64,000 nucleotides of DNA, taken from contig JANPWX010000034.1 of the NCBI GenBank assembly GCA_024734555.1, positions 1,481,284 through 1,545,283 of the forward strand, given 5' to 3'. Shown here piece by piece: positions 33,721-43,646 of this stretch (positions within the stretch are counted from its first letter, which is position 1; each line of letters begins with the position of its first letter). The stretch is from Trochalopteron elliotii (lineage: Eukaryota; Chordata; Aves; Passeriformes; Leiothrichidae). A model generated the notes under the pieces. That model had not been told where the DNA came from. It did no database searches and saw only the letters and a program-made list of their open reading frames with translations. Made by a program: the position numbers and the translations under genes.

Positions 33721-33767
33721 TAATTAGTTTTCAAGCTGCAGATATGATTTAATTAGTTTTCAAGCTG
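33721..33767 (+). repeat. 18-base direct repeat
   Basis: TAATTAGTTTTCAAGCTG occurs at 33721-33738 and identically at 33750-33767, 29 bases apart. The bases in front of each copy are also similar (GAT). A small local duplication. Confidence 0.85.
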
Positions 33768-33811
33768 TATCTGAAACACCTGTCTTGGCAAAATCAAAGT
33801 GTTTTCATGTA

Positions 33812-33851
33812 GGGGGGGAGGAAAAAATAGGGGAGTGGGAGGGAGGGAGGG
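33812..33851 (+). repeat. G-run array, strong quadruplex candidate
   Basis: G7 (33812-33818), then GGGG (33830-33833) and four GGG runs at 33837-33839, 33841-33843, 33845-33847 and 33849-33851, each parted by one A. Single-base loops give the most stable known class of G-quadruplex. Confidence 0.75.
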
Positions 33852-34161
33852 TGTCTCTGATGTTTGCTGACCTGCGGGGTTGTTCCCCCATTTTCCACTC
33901 TTATTGAGGTGTGATGTGTTTTTTAAATGCCCAATTTATAATGGGGTTAATTGTTCTCATGTGCACACACTTGCTCAGGACACATCATTGCCAGTTCCTG
34001 CCAGTCTTCCCCCAAAACCAAAGAAATTTTGAATGTTCTCTACACAATGCATGTTCTGTCTCCAGAGATGTCACAACAGAGAGGAAAGGACAAAAACCCC
34101 AGGAGAAGCTGCTGTGCCTGGGAGTGAAACTGCAGCTTCTCTACTGCCTTTCCCTTCCAAA

Positions 34162-34345
34162 ACAATAATAATAGTTATAATAGTAAAAGTAGTAATAGTA
34201 GTATATAGTAGTAATAATAATAACAACGTCAACCACAATAATAACAATAATAAAGTATATATTGTAATATACATTATATATTGCATCTATGTTATATATT
34301 TTATATAGTCTTTGTAATTGTTATTTTTATTAATATTATAATCCT
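34162..34345. repeat. (TAA/TAG)n and AT-rich microsatellite region
   Basis: An imperfect trinucleotide array (AATAATAATAGT, GTAGTAATAATAATAACAAC) passes into AT-rich TATATTGTAATATAC-type sequence. About 185 bases with almost no G or C in the second half. Confidence 0.75.
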
Positions 34346-34384
34346 CATTATCATAAAAATCTGCAAGAAACTAAGCTGTTTCTT

Positions 34385-34454
34385 CCTCTCCCCTGTCACA
34401 AAACCGTATTTCAGAGTCACCCTCTCCTCTCACAAAGCCATATTTCAAAATCAC
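34385..34454 (+). repeat. Two-copy degenerate tandem duplication
   Basis: Copy 1 (34385-34420, 36 bases) and copy 2 (34421-34454, 34 bases) share CCTCTCC, TCACAAA, CC.TATTTCA.A.TCAC with about five differences and a 2-base gap. Confidence 0.75.
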
Positions 34455-34527
34455 TCCTTCTGAAGAGGTGTGCAAAGGAATGAGAATTTTCCTTTTTGGA
34501 GGTGAGAAAAATGGACCATTTCTGAAG

Positions 34528-34969
34528 AAAAAAAAAAAAGGCAAAAAAAGCGCTGCTTTTTAATTTTTATTTTTTTTTAATTCAGTATCTGTTTTTCTTG
34601 GCACTTTTTTTTTTTTTTTTCTCTCCATCCTCCTTTCTATCCCCCCCTCCCCCCCACTTTTCCTTGGAATCCCTGCCTTGGGGAGCAGCTCTCCCTCCGC
34701 AGGCAGGCGCAGGGTGCAGCGTGCTTCCCTCCTGTAGTAATAGTAAAGGTCACGCTTCCCTGAGGTGGCTTTTTTGGCTGGGTTATTTTTAACCCAGATC
34801 AGCCCATCCGTGCCTCTCCCTCTCCTTTACACCACACACACTCCAGGCTGTCACAGCGAGACGGCTCCACTCGAGTTTATTTTCTTGTTGTCCTCATTAT
34901 TTATTTTTTTTTTTTTTAAATTTATTTTCGGGTCCTTCTTTTTTCCTCTCTCAGTTTTTTTTTTTTTTT
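34528..34969. repeat. Cluster of A and T homopolymers
   Basis: A12 at 34528-34539, T16 at 34605-34620, T14 at 34904-34917 and T15 at 34955-34969, with C7TC7 at 34641-34655. Between them (34660-34870) is GC-richer single-copy sequence. Confidence 0.6.
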
Positions 34970-35178
34970 GGAACCGCTGGAGCTCTGCGGTTGGGTTGCG
35001 CCTGCCTGGGCGCTCGCCAGCAGCTATAAATAGCCTTGTGTACAAGCAAGAAGTGCCTGAATGAGGTTGAGCGGCAGGAAAGGAAAAGCCCCTTTTGGCT
35101 TCCAGCTGGCTGCTGGCCAAGCAGCGCATTGCTTCAGCAGATGAGTGTTTTTAAGGTAGCGTGGGAAGGAGAGAGCAG
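34970..35178 (+). promoter_or_regulatory. Candidate TATA promoter and short first exon
   Basis: A CpG-rich segment (34971-35018, five CpGs) is followed by a consensus TATA box, TATAAATA, at 35025-35032. A start about 30 bases downstream would fall near 35055. A donor-like CA|GTGAGTAAG begins at 35178, which would give a first exon of about 120 bases. It contains a 27-codon frame from the ATG at 35061. The spacing fits RNA polymerase II core-promoter rules, but there is no evidence of transcription. Confidence 0.25.
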
Positions 35179-35180
35179 TG

Positions 35181-38100
35181 AGTAAGATGGTCTTTCTCTG
35201 GGTAGAGGTGTGTGTGTGGATGTCTCCGTGTGTGTCTTTTGTTGGGCTCTGATTTTATGAATGGCTGCCTGCGGGGCAGGGTGGCTGGTGATGCTGAGGG
35301 CAGCTTTGGTCCCTGGGGAAGGACATGAGGATGCTCTGGAGGATCCCCAGGGAAGTGGTGCCGGGTAGGGAGTCAGGTAGGTTTTGGGTGTGATTTTACC
35401 CGCCCTTCTGACATCACTCGAGTTTTTTCAGCCTTTTTTTCTGATCTGGAAACGCTGCATTTGGACGGGGGTGTTGCACATGTGGATGGGTGTCCCAGCT
35501 CCAGGGCTTCTCAGGACAGCTCAAGACCCTGGTGGGTTTTGGACTTCCAGGCTTGGGAATTGGGAATGATCCCTCTGCAGCAGAAGGGGTGAGACCATCA
35601 TTGCTCCCTTCTCCCCCATCATCTCTGGGCTGAGCTGTTGCTTGGGTACCCCAAAGAGCAGCCACGACCCCAAACCTGCTCCTGAGGCTCTTCCTCCCTG
35701 GGGAATGGTGATGATTTCTTGAATTAATGTAGCACCCTGGTGGAGCTGAGGCTGTGCAAACAGACTAGAAGAAAACACTCAAAATCAGTGCTTCAGGAAT
35801 ACATTTTTACCCTCACTGCATAGATAACTGATTTTTAATCAAAGACTTTTTTTTTAAGAAGACTTTTATCTCTTTTTCTCTTTATATCTATATATTAAAG
35901 AAGCAAGTAAAAAGTGCCTTTAAGTGCCATATAGAAGCATGGATTAAATGGCAGTTACTATTGAATTAAATGAGTTTTTATCAGAACGCTTTTTCAATAA
36001 AGACTGAATTGGAATGGGGAAAACCTGAGTTCCCTCTGTCCAGTTCTTTCAGCTCCACTGAAAGACTTTCTAGGGAGAACCCCTGCTCAGCCTGGAGAGC
36101 CTGCCAGGTTTGTGGGAAGAAAAGAGGATGAGGAGAGTTTGGAGTCTTTGGCTTTCAGATTTAAAACAAATAAAACCACCACAAAATTTCCTTTTTTGAA
36201 TTTGCTAAATTTTAGTCTGAAGCTTGAGTATTTCAATGAGTTATGAAATACTAAAACCAGGTGAGAAAAGTAGAAATTTAGGGAATTTTTCACTTTTCCC
36301 TCTCCTTATGACAGTTAGTTTGTTTGCAAACTCAGTGAGAAACATTTATGCTAAAATAAATACAATGTCTAAGAAGTACAGTTAATGATTTACTCAGCCG
36401 TGTAAGATTTCCTTAAAACTTTCAACCTGATGAATTAGCACTGTAAAAAAATGAGCAGGACATTAGGGATCAACTGATCTGATGATGATGGCAGCACTGG
36501 ATTTTAATAGTGATGATAATGAGGCAAAGATTGCTTGTGTGGCAGGACAATAGAATCAGATGTTTATGGTCCCCTGTGCTGTGTCCTGATATGATTTAGC
36601 AGTTATCGTCACCAGAATAAACTCAGATCTTCCCCAGTGTGCCTCAGAAAAGCCATACACTGTGGGGTTTGCTCTCTTAAGTATTTTGGGGACTTGCTTC
36701 CCTCCACCCACTTTTTTTTTTTTTTTTTAAGCTTCCTGCTAATTGTGTTGACCATCCTGCAATGAGGGTAATGCAGTGTTAATTTTAAAAAAATAAATCA
36801 ATCTCCCTCTTTCTGGTTTCATAGCTGTTCAAGTGCTATAACTGCATTGTATTGCTGGGTCATTTTTTCTTTTCCTTCTGTAATTGAATAGTCTCAAAAT
36901 GCAGGAATGGCACTCTATTTATTTGAACTGTTTAGAGGAAAATTAATAGGACTATTTTTATGATTGGTCTTTTGTGTCATGGTCTTATTTTCCACTATCT
37001 GATTTATGTGGCTAGAGTAAAAGGACAAAACAAAAATCAGCTTCATTTGAACTGCTGATATTTCTTTTATAGAGGTTTAGGTTGGAATTTTGTAATTTCT
37101 GCTTTTGGAGCAGGACACAGAGAGCTCCAAGCAGGAGGATGTGAAACATGAAGTTTCTTTTGTGCTGTTGTGATGTCAGGGCTGCTTTGATCTCCCACGG
37201 TGAAATGTGAGATGCTGCAAAATGCAGGATGGCTTGAGAGACCCAGGGATGCTTTTTTCCCCCTTTAAATTCTTCAGGTGGCTGGATCAGAGTGAGACTG
37301 TCAGGAGGGAATGGGATAGGGTGGGAGCTGCTGCCTGGAAAAGCCATTAGGGGAATTTGAGCAGAGAGGATCACCAGAGCCCTTTCTTAAACTCAAGTGA
37401 AGGTTGTGACCCCCAAGTCCTGGTGGGGCAAGATCCTCTTTGAGGCTCCAGGATCGTTCCCGGATGGAACCCAGACGTGCAGGGCTGGCTTTCCACTTTG
37501 GAAAAGGGAACAGTTTGTTCTGCACGGTGGTGTTTGTTCGCCCCGGTCAGAGATCAAACGTCAGGCTGAGCTGGGAGTTTGCAAGGGGCAGTTTGGAGAG
37601 TCTGTAAAGAAGTGGACATGGGGACACCGCCTTCCCGACCAGGTTTGATCCTTCTCCTGGGCTGTGTTTTTCCCCTGATGCTGGCTGTGGGGGTGGGGGA
37701 GGTATTTCAGAGGTGCTGCTGCATTTATTTGTGCAAACACAGGGTTTGGGTGGGGGGAGTGCCTTGGTAGCTGAAGATTAGTGACTGCCTGGCCAAATGT
37801 GTCTGTGCCGGGGGGGACTTGTAGTGCCAAGACAACAGGGTGGCTTGGACCCCAGGAATGGGACAGGGAGGGGGCTGGATGTCCCTGGCAGTGCTAAGAG
37901 GTGGGTGATTCCTCAAACCCAGCCCTTGCTTGGCTGCACCTGGCTTATATTCTCATCCCCCTCTTGTAGCAGAGGAGTAAAGCATGAAGTCCCGCTCTTT
38001 GTTTTGCCCTTGGTGAGCAGCTCTGCTTTGATATAATCCATTTAAAATGCTGAAAGTTCTTTTTTTTTTCACCCTTTTGCCTCAGAGATGATTTGAAGCA

Positions 38101-38324
38101 GATAGATATCATCAGCTTGTGGTTCTGTCCCTTTCCTCCCCTTTGCTGGTGTGAAGGTCTGCGAGGACATGGGAGGGTGCAAAGGGACTGGCTCCCCCCT
38201 CCAGGGGCTCCCTGGCATTGCTGAGCCACAACCAGAGGTCATCAATGGCTCCTCGCCTTTTCTGGCAACAAGAACTTGCTATCCACTGTTATCTCTGTGA
38301 TAAAATGCGTATTTATGTGGGGAG
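35181..38324. other. Unremarkable non-coding DNA
   Basis: T17 at 36712-36728 and shorter homopolymers are the only low-complexity features. GC content rises around 37380-37900 but CpGs are sparse. No gene or transposon was recognised. Confidence 0.45.
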
Positions 38325-38416
38325 TTTTATTTTTGTTTTGGTTTGGTTTTATTTTGTTTTGGTTTTGTTTTGATTTGATTTTGTTTTGTTTTCATTTGTT
38401 TGGTTTTTTTTTTTTG
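38325..38416. repeat. (TTTTG)n-type low-complexity array
   Basis: About 90 bases of imperfect TTTTG/GGTTTT units ending in T12. The overlapping + frame (38276-38563) is a translation of this repeat, not a gene. Confidence 0.8.
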
Positions 38417-39408
38417 GCAAATAGCCTTATTACAGTCAGAACTCTGGAAGAGTTAAATCGTCCAGCTTTAAGGAGCCTGAGCCAAGTGAGGCTTTTTTGC
38501 TGCCTGCTCCCTGGGAGCTCCCTGTGCTCGGTGGTCTTGGCTTGTTTGTGGAACCAAAGCTGATAGGGAAGTGTTGTCCTCTAATAAACGAGAGATAACG
38601 ACTAAGGAGATGTTAAGAGCAGAAGGTGCCACTTGAGAAACAAACACCCAAGCACTTTGGGGGCTGTTGGCAATGATTGCTTTCCTGTGTGGACTTTGGT
38701 TTGTTCCTGGGTTGCACAGTTCATCAGGGTGTTAGGAAGTTGCTGTTGTTTCTGGGGCCAAAGCCTTCTTTTTGCTAATTATGGCACAATGCCTCTGCAT
38801 TTTTTATTTTACATTGATTTTTTTTGAACTGTACTGAGGTATTTTAAGTTAAAACCTGGCGTCATGAGAGTTTTTATTTCTTCTCTAAGCATCTAATGCT
38901 CGTAGATAGGAGCTGAAAAGCTTCTGCTTAAGGTGGGACAATGCACCCAAGTTTCACCACTCCAGAAGGGATTCACATCTCCTGGTGCAGCTTAGAAGGT
39001 GGTGCACCAATGGTGAGAGACTGAAACCACACCTCTCCTTTGAATGACAGGCAGAGCAAAGTTTGAGACTTTGTGGTTCAGCTCCTGCTAAGCCAGAAAA
39101 AAAGGGGCAGGAAAAAATAAACTTGTTCCTCTTAGAAGACCCTATGCCCAAACTGGTTTTATAGATGTTATAGCCATACCTGAGGGCCACTTTTGCTTCA
39201 TCTTGTTGATGAGAGGAAGGATGAAGCAATCATCAGACATGCTGGAAATGTGGAAATGGCTGGGTTGATCCCCTGCTCCTTTTCCCTTGGGTCCTCTATA
39301 AGTCACTTTGTCTTCCAGTGCCCCATCCCCACGGCTGTAAGCACAGAAAACACTCTCCAGCTGCACTGGGAGGCTGGAAGTGATGTACTGGTATTTGCAG
39401 GCTACTCA
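38417..39408. other. Unremarkable single-copy DNA
   Basis: I can support no feature. A T7 run closes the segment near 38818-38825. Confidence 0.45.
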
Positions 39409-39525
39409 AATAATAGAAATAATAATTAAAAACTAATGCATTATTAATGGTGTATTAATAATAAATAACAAACATGAATGAATAATTATAAGGAAAATAA
39501 ACACACAAATAAACTTAATAGTTTA
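39409..39525. repeat. AT-rich (AATAAT)-like stretch
   Basis: Degenerate AATAAT/TTAATAATAAATAAC units over about 115 bases with few G or C. Confidence 0.55.
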
Positions 39526-41599
39526 AGCAGCAGTTATGTACTCAACCCAGCATGTGCCTTATGAAATTGTCTCCTGGTTATAAACAGGATAAATTGCCAC
39601 TGTGATAATCCTACATGAGTATAAGGTGTCTTAGGAGATGAGGTTGCATGGGTTCAGGTTGGATTGAAGGACTTCAAGTGAGTTCAGCATGCAAAGAACA
39701 AGATGCATCATCCCCAACAAAAAGGTCTCTTCTTTATTGCTACTGTTATGTACTTCTTATGTTTTCTTATGTGTCTGTGCATGGAAATTGTGGAGAGGGG
39801 TTTGTGGGGTTATTTCATCAGCAAAAGCATCACTGGATTCTTCCTCTGTCTGAACTTTGGAGCGTGAGATTGCATCTCAAAAACTCAACTCTGTACAAAG
39901 GAGCATATTGGTGTGTACAGTGCAATTAGAAGTGTAATTAGCCTTCTAATTAACCAAAGTCTTGATTTTGAGATCCAAAACAGTGTACTGGTGATAAGGA
40001 AGAATACATGTTGCTGTGACAGGGCTGCACAGTGTCCCTGGTGACTCACTGGGAGCTGCTGGTCCTGGGAGCTCTGACAGAGCTGCCATAGGGATGCCAG
40101 TGAAATATGCAGGGCAGGGATATGTGCTATTAGGAGAATGATGTAGACACAGTGCCACAGAGGTAGAGGTTAAATCATTGTGGCCTAATGCAGATTGGCA
40201 CTAGACCTTGCCAGATTAAATGTTCAACCTTTTTTCTGTCAGAGGTTGCATTAACCACCGGTGTAATTAAGAAAAAACCAGTAATTTTACTCTGAGAGAG
40301 AGTTCTGAGAGGTCTTGTGCCTTGAGTTGCAAGAGTGAATAGTGCAAGTGTCTGTCAAATTGAAGTGTTCATACTAACAGGTTTTTACCAAAAATGAGCC
40401 AGCAGGGAGAATTAATTCTAATGCCAAGCAGAAGCTCCTGCTGCCAAATGCAATGGCCTAAAGAAATGGAGAGGAATGGAGGGTTGAAAGGAAAGGTAAA
40501 AACACTCTTTTCCTTAGTGAGGTGTTAATGATAAGTAGCTGTCTGATGGTTGCTTTAGCTGTACCTGACGGGCTTGGGGTCAGACCCCACCCGTTTCTGG
40601 TTTTCCCTGTCAGAGAACATCCTTGAGATAATGGGTTTTGTGCTGGGTCTTGTCTTTCTTCTGCCTGCCTCTTCCTAGCAGTTTGGAGCTCTGCTCCTTG
40701 TAAACTTGGTTCTAAATTAGCTAGTCTTTAATTTTGTTGCATGTTTTTCTGTTTTCTCCACTGAAGGATGAGATGCCCTTCTCTAACTCTGCATTTGAAA
40801 GCAAATATAATACAGGTCTCCTCTGAGCAGAGGTAGCAATGAATTGGAGGAGATGAAAAATCAAATAGCTGCTTATTCTTTCCTATTTCTCTTCTGTTTT
40901 TACATGAAGGCAACTGGAAGGCTTGATTGTTCATGATAAAAACGATTTTAAGCAGTTCAGCCATTTAAACTAGGTTTAATTTTTGGCTTGTTTTTTGGCA
41001 TCATTGTTCATTTGCACCAATGAAGTTTACTGGTGACCAGTGTAGCCTCCTGGTCTGGAGAGGCATGAACTCTGCAGGGGCAGTTGTGCTGATATGGTGG
41101 CCCAGACCTTCATCAGTTTTTATGTTCTTTGTGATGGTGTTATTTTTTATATTCTGGAAGCTCCTTTCTGCTGGAGCTATTTAGTGTCATTTCAGCAAAC
41201 TGTGCAAAACTAATCACTTTGGGCTGCCATGACTCTGCAATGCTGGAAAGAAATGGTTTGGGTTTGGTGTTGGGATGAGGTGTTGAGTTCCTGATCCTTT
41301 CTCTGCCTGGTGAGAAAACAGAGCTGTCCCACTGCAACTGATACTTTCCGTGGTGGAAATGACACAAAATGTGTGTGTGAGGATATGGAGGAGAACGTCC
41401 ACTTTCTTGGGATACAGGACCTGTTTCAGTGGTAAAAAAATCATTTCCTTGGGCCGGAGGGTCAGTGCAGGCTCATCAGAGGTGACAATCTGCTAGTGAG
41501 GTGACAATCAGCCAATCTGCAAGAAATCTTTAAGTGGAGCGAGACTCCTAGGAGCCACATAGTCACTGCTATTCAAGTCCAGGCTCAGCAGCTGTGCTG
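39526..41599. other. Unremarkable non-coding DNA
   Basis: A small perfect hairpin (AGCTCT-GAC-AGAGCT, 40070-40084) and an 11-base direct repeat AGGTGACAATC (41480-41490 and 41499-41509) are present. I see no gene, RNA or transposon. Confidence 0.45.
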
Positions 41600-42010
41600 G
41601 TCCTTTCATCTTTCTGAGATGACCCGAGCACTGTCACAGTTGTTGAGGTATCATGAAAAATTCCCGATTTAATGACATGGCCCTGACGGCTGCAGCATCA
41701 ACCCAAGCCTTGCCAAGAACAGCCCCTGTGGGTGTTGTTTGACTTGACAGATTGAAGGTGCTCCTTCAATTAATGCTGCATCATGGTTCTCTTTCAATAA
41801 CGCAGGAGGCGTCAGCAGGTTTGTTTACAAGCCTCCGTGCTCCCCTCTTTAAGTCGTTCCTGACAAAAGGAAGCTTAAATGCTTGCATTGATTCCTGGCT
41901 CCGCAGTGCAAAATATCCACATGTGGCAAAGACGTGGAGATTTTTCAAAGCAGCCTAAAGGATTTAAAGTGCTTTTAACAGCTCCCAGGCCTTGGACCAC
42001 TGCTTTTAAG
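41600..42010. promoter_or_regulatory. Candidate conserved non-coding block
   Basis: Single-copy sequence with retained CpGs (41625, 41666, 41688, 41801, 41810, 41836, 41854, 41901). It has a FOX-type TGTTTAC at 41822-41828 and a MAF-type half-site (GTCAGCA, 41811-41817). A short + frame (41752-41958) is unrecognised. Regulatory function is inferred. Confidence 0.25.
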
Positions 42011-42368
42011 CATCCGTGAGTCACAAATAGATTTAGAAGATGAAATGCTGGATGCTACTAGTTCTCTCAGCGCATCCTTTGCTTATTTGTTTTTTTGAAG
42101 GAAGCATGCTGACTAAATTTACCCTTTGTAATGTTTAGAGATTCATATTCGCAGATTTGGTCTTTCTAAAAAACATGTTCTGTTATGTAAAGAATGAGAT
42201 GGCTTAGAAGTAGGATTTCTGGAGTCTTTGTCATAAGTCTCTTCCCTGTCACTGAATAAACTACCCAAAAATATAGTCCTTAACAATTTCATATGTGACA
42301 CATGTAAGAAACTAAGATGCTTTCTAGTTTTCCAGTAAAAGCTTGAAAATAACGAGGTGGGTTGTGGT

Positions 42369-42408
42369 TTTGATTTGTGGTTTGGGTTGGGTTTTTTTTT
42401 TTTTTTTT
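42369..42408. repeat. G/T-rich array ending in T17
   Basis: GGTTTGGGTTGGG-type units followed by T17 at 42392-42408. Confidence 0.7.
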
Positions 42409-42899
42409 GTAGAAACCCAAGTTTTTAAGAAAAGTTGTTAACTCTTTCCATTTTTCTATGGACTTAAAAATGTTCCATCCTTGAATGCTTCCTTTGAATA
42501 TTTTTTGGAAAAGGCTAATTTTGAATTCCTTTCAGACTGTTGCATATTAAGAAGGCCCAATATTTTGGAGGAAAAATGTGGAAGGAGAAAAAAAAAACCA
42601 ACCCCACACAGAATTTCAGTGCGAGACTATTTTACATGTCAGATATATTGGAGTTAATTGGCTTTTGTATCATGTTCATCTGCAGTGGATCTACCAAAAT
42701 AGCCTGGATGACTGCTCTGCTCCATCTGGTTATTATCTTGCCTGCTGTAATATCCCTGTGCCACGCTGCTGTGGCCAGCCACGGCTGGGAAAAAGCCCGC
42801 TGGAGATTCCCAAAGATGTGCTCTGTGATACGTTACCAACTTGTCAGGGGCTCACTTGACAAATTGAAAATTAGCCAAATGCTTTTTCCAAGCCAAAAG
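42409..42899. other. Single-copy DNA, nothing firm
   Basis: Overlapping + frames (42540-42902 and 42578-42859) are open but unrecognised and start in an A-rich run. The right half has several CpGs and may belong to the block that follows. Confidence 0.35.
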
Positions 42900-43210
42900 T
42901 AGCCTGAGATGATGTCTATGCATCATACCAAAGAGCTCTTTTGAGTTCCTTAAGGTGCCTGACTCCAAATACTCCTCAGATTATTAATAGTGCCCTAATA
43001 AACCTGGAGAGCGATCCTATAAATTTCAACATGTTCGGAGGTCAAGCGGTGAAGTCAATATTAATTAATAGTCAAAAGCAGTGTTTTATTTCATGTAATC
43101 AGCCTCCTGACAGTCTGAGCAGTCTTGGAGGTTAGTTACACTCTAAGAGTGGGAGCGATGCCAGAGTGTCCCATGCTCTGTCGCTATAAAACACCAAATA
43201 ATCTGGAGCT
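42900..43210. promoter_or_regulatory. Candidate conserved non-coding block, homeodomain-type
   Basis: It contains TTAATTAA at 43061-43068 and CCTAATAAACC near 42992. A nuclear-receptor-like AGGTCA at 43039-43044 is followed two bases later by CGGTGA. CpGs are retained at several points (GAGCGATCC, GTTCGGAGG, AAGCGGTG, GAGCGATG, GTCGCTAT). It is single-copy. This texture is typical of developmental enhancers, but conservation has not been tested. Confidence 0.3.
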
Positions 43211-43561
43211 GTTGCATGTAGTAGCTGAAGGTTTAATGGATCTCCTGAAATGCTCTGTGCTCCTTCATCAGGGGTGGTAGGAGTGACGTGCTGGTGGATC
43301 TCAAGGTGATTTCTCTTTGCCCTCTCCACCAAAGAAAAACAACATGAAGTGTTGGCTTTATTATGAGGGCAGGAGAGGGGTGCAAAAACCCAGGGGTGGC
43401 CTCAGGTGGAAACTTCAGTGGCTTCATGGTGGCAGCTCCAAAGCAGAAGTTTGCAGGGGGAAAGGAAGGACACGTGAAGGAGCTCTGCACTCGTAGCACA
43501 GATGGGAAAGGAGAGAGGCTCCATAGAGGGGAAAGGTGTAGATGTGGTGCCTGGGGATGCA

Positions 43562-43646
43562 GTTCATGGGTGGACCTGGCAGTGCTGGGGTCATGGTTGT
43601 ACTGATCTTAGAGGTCCTTCCCAATCTTAATAATGCTATGATTCTA
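43562..43646 (+). mobile_element. CR1 LINE 3' tip
   Basis: GGACCTGGCAGTGCTGGGGT, then CTGATCTTAGAGGTCCTTCC, then ATGCTATGATTCTA match the last 85 bases of a CR1 subfamily. It is the same subfamily type as the inverted copy at 27582. Small deletions show age. Confidence 0.88.
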
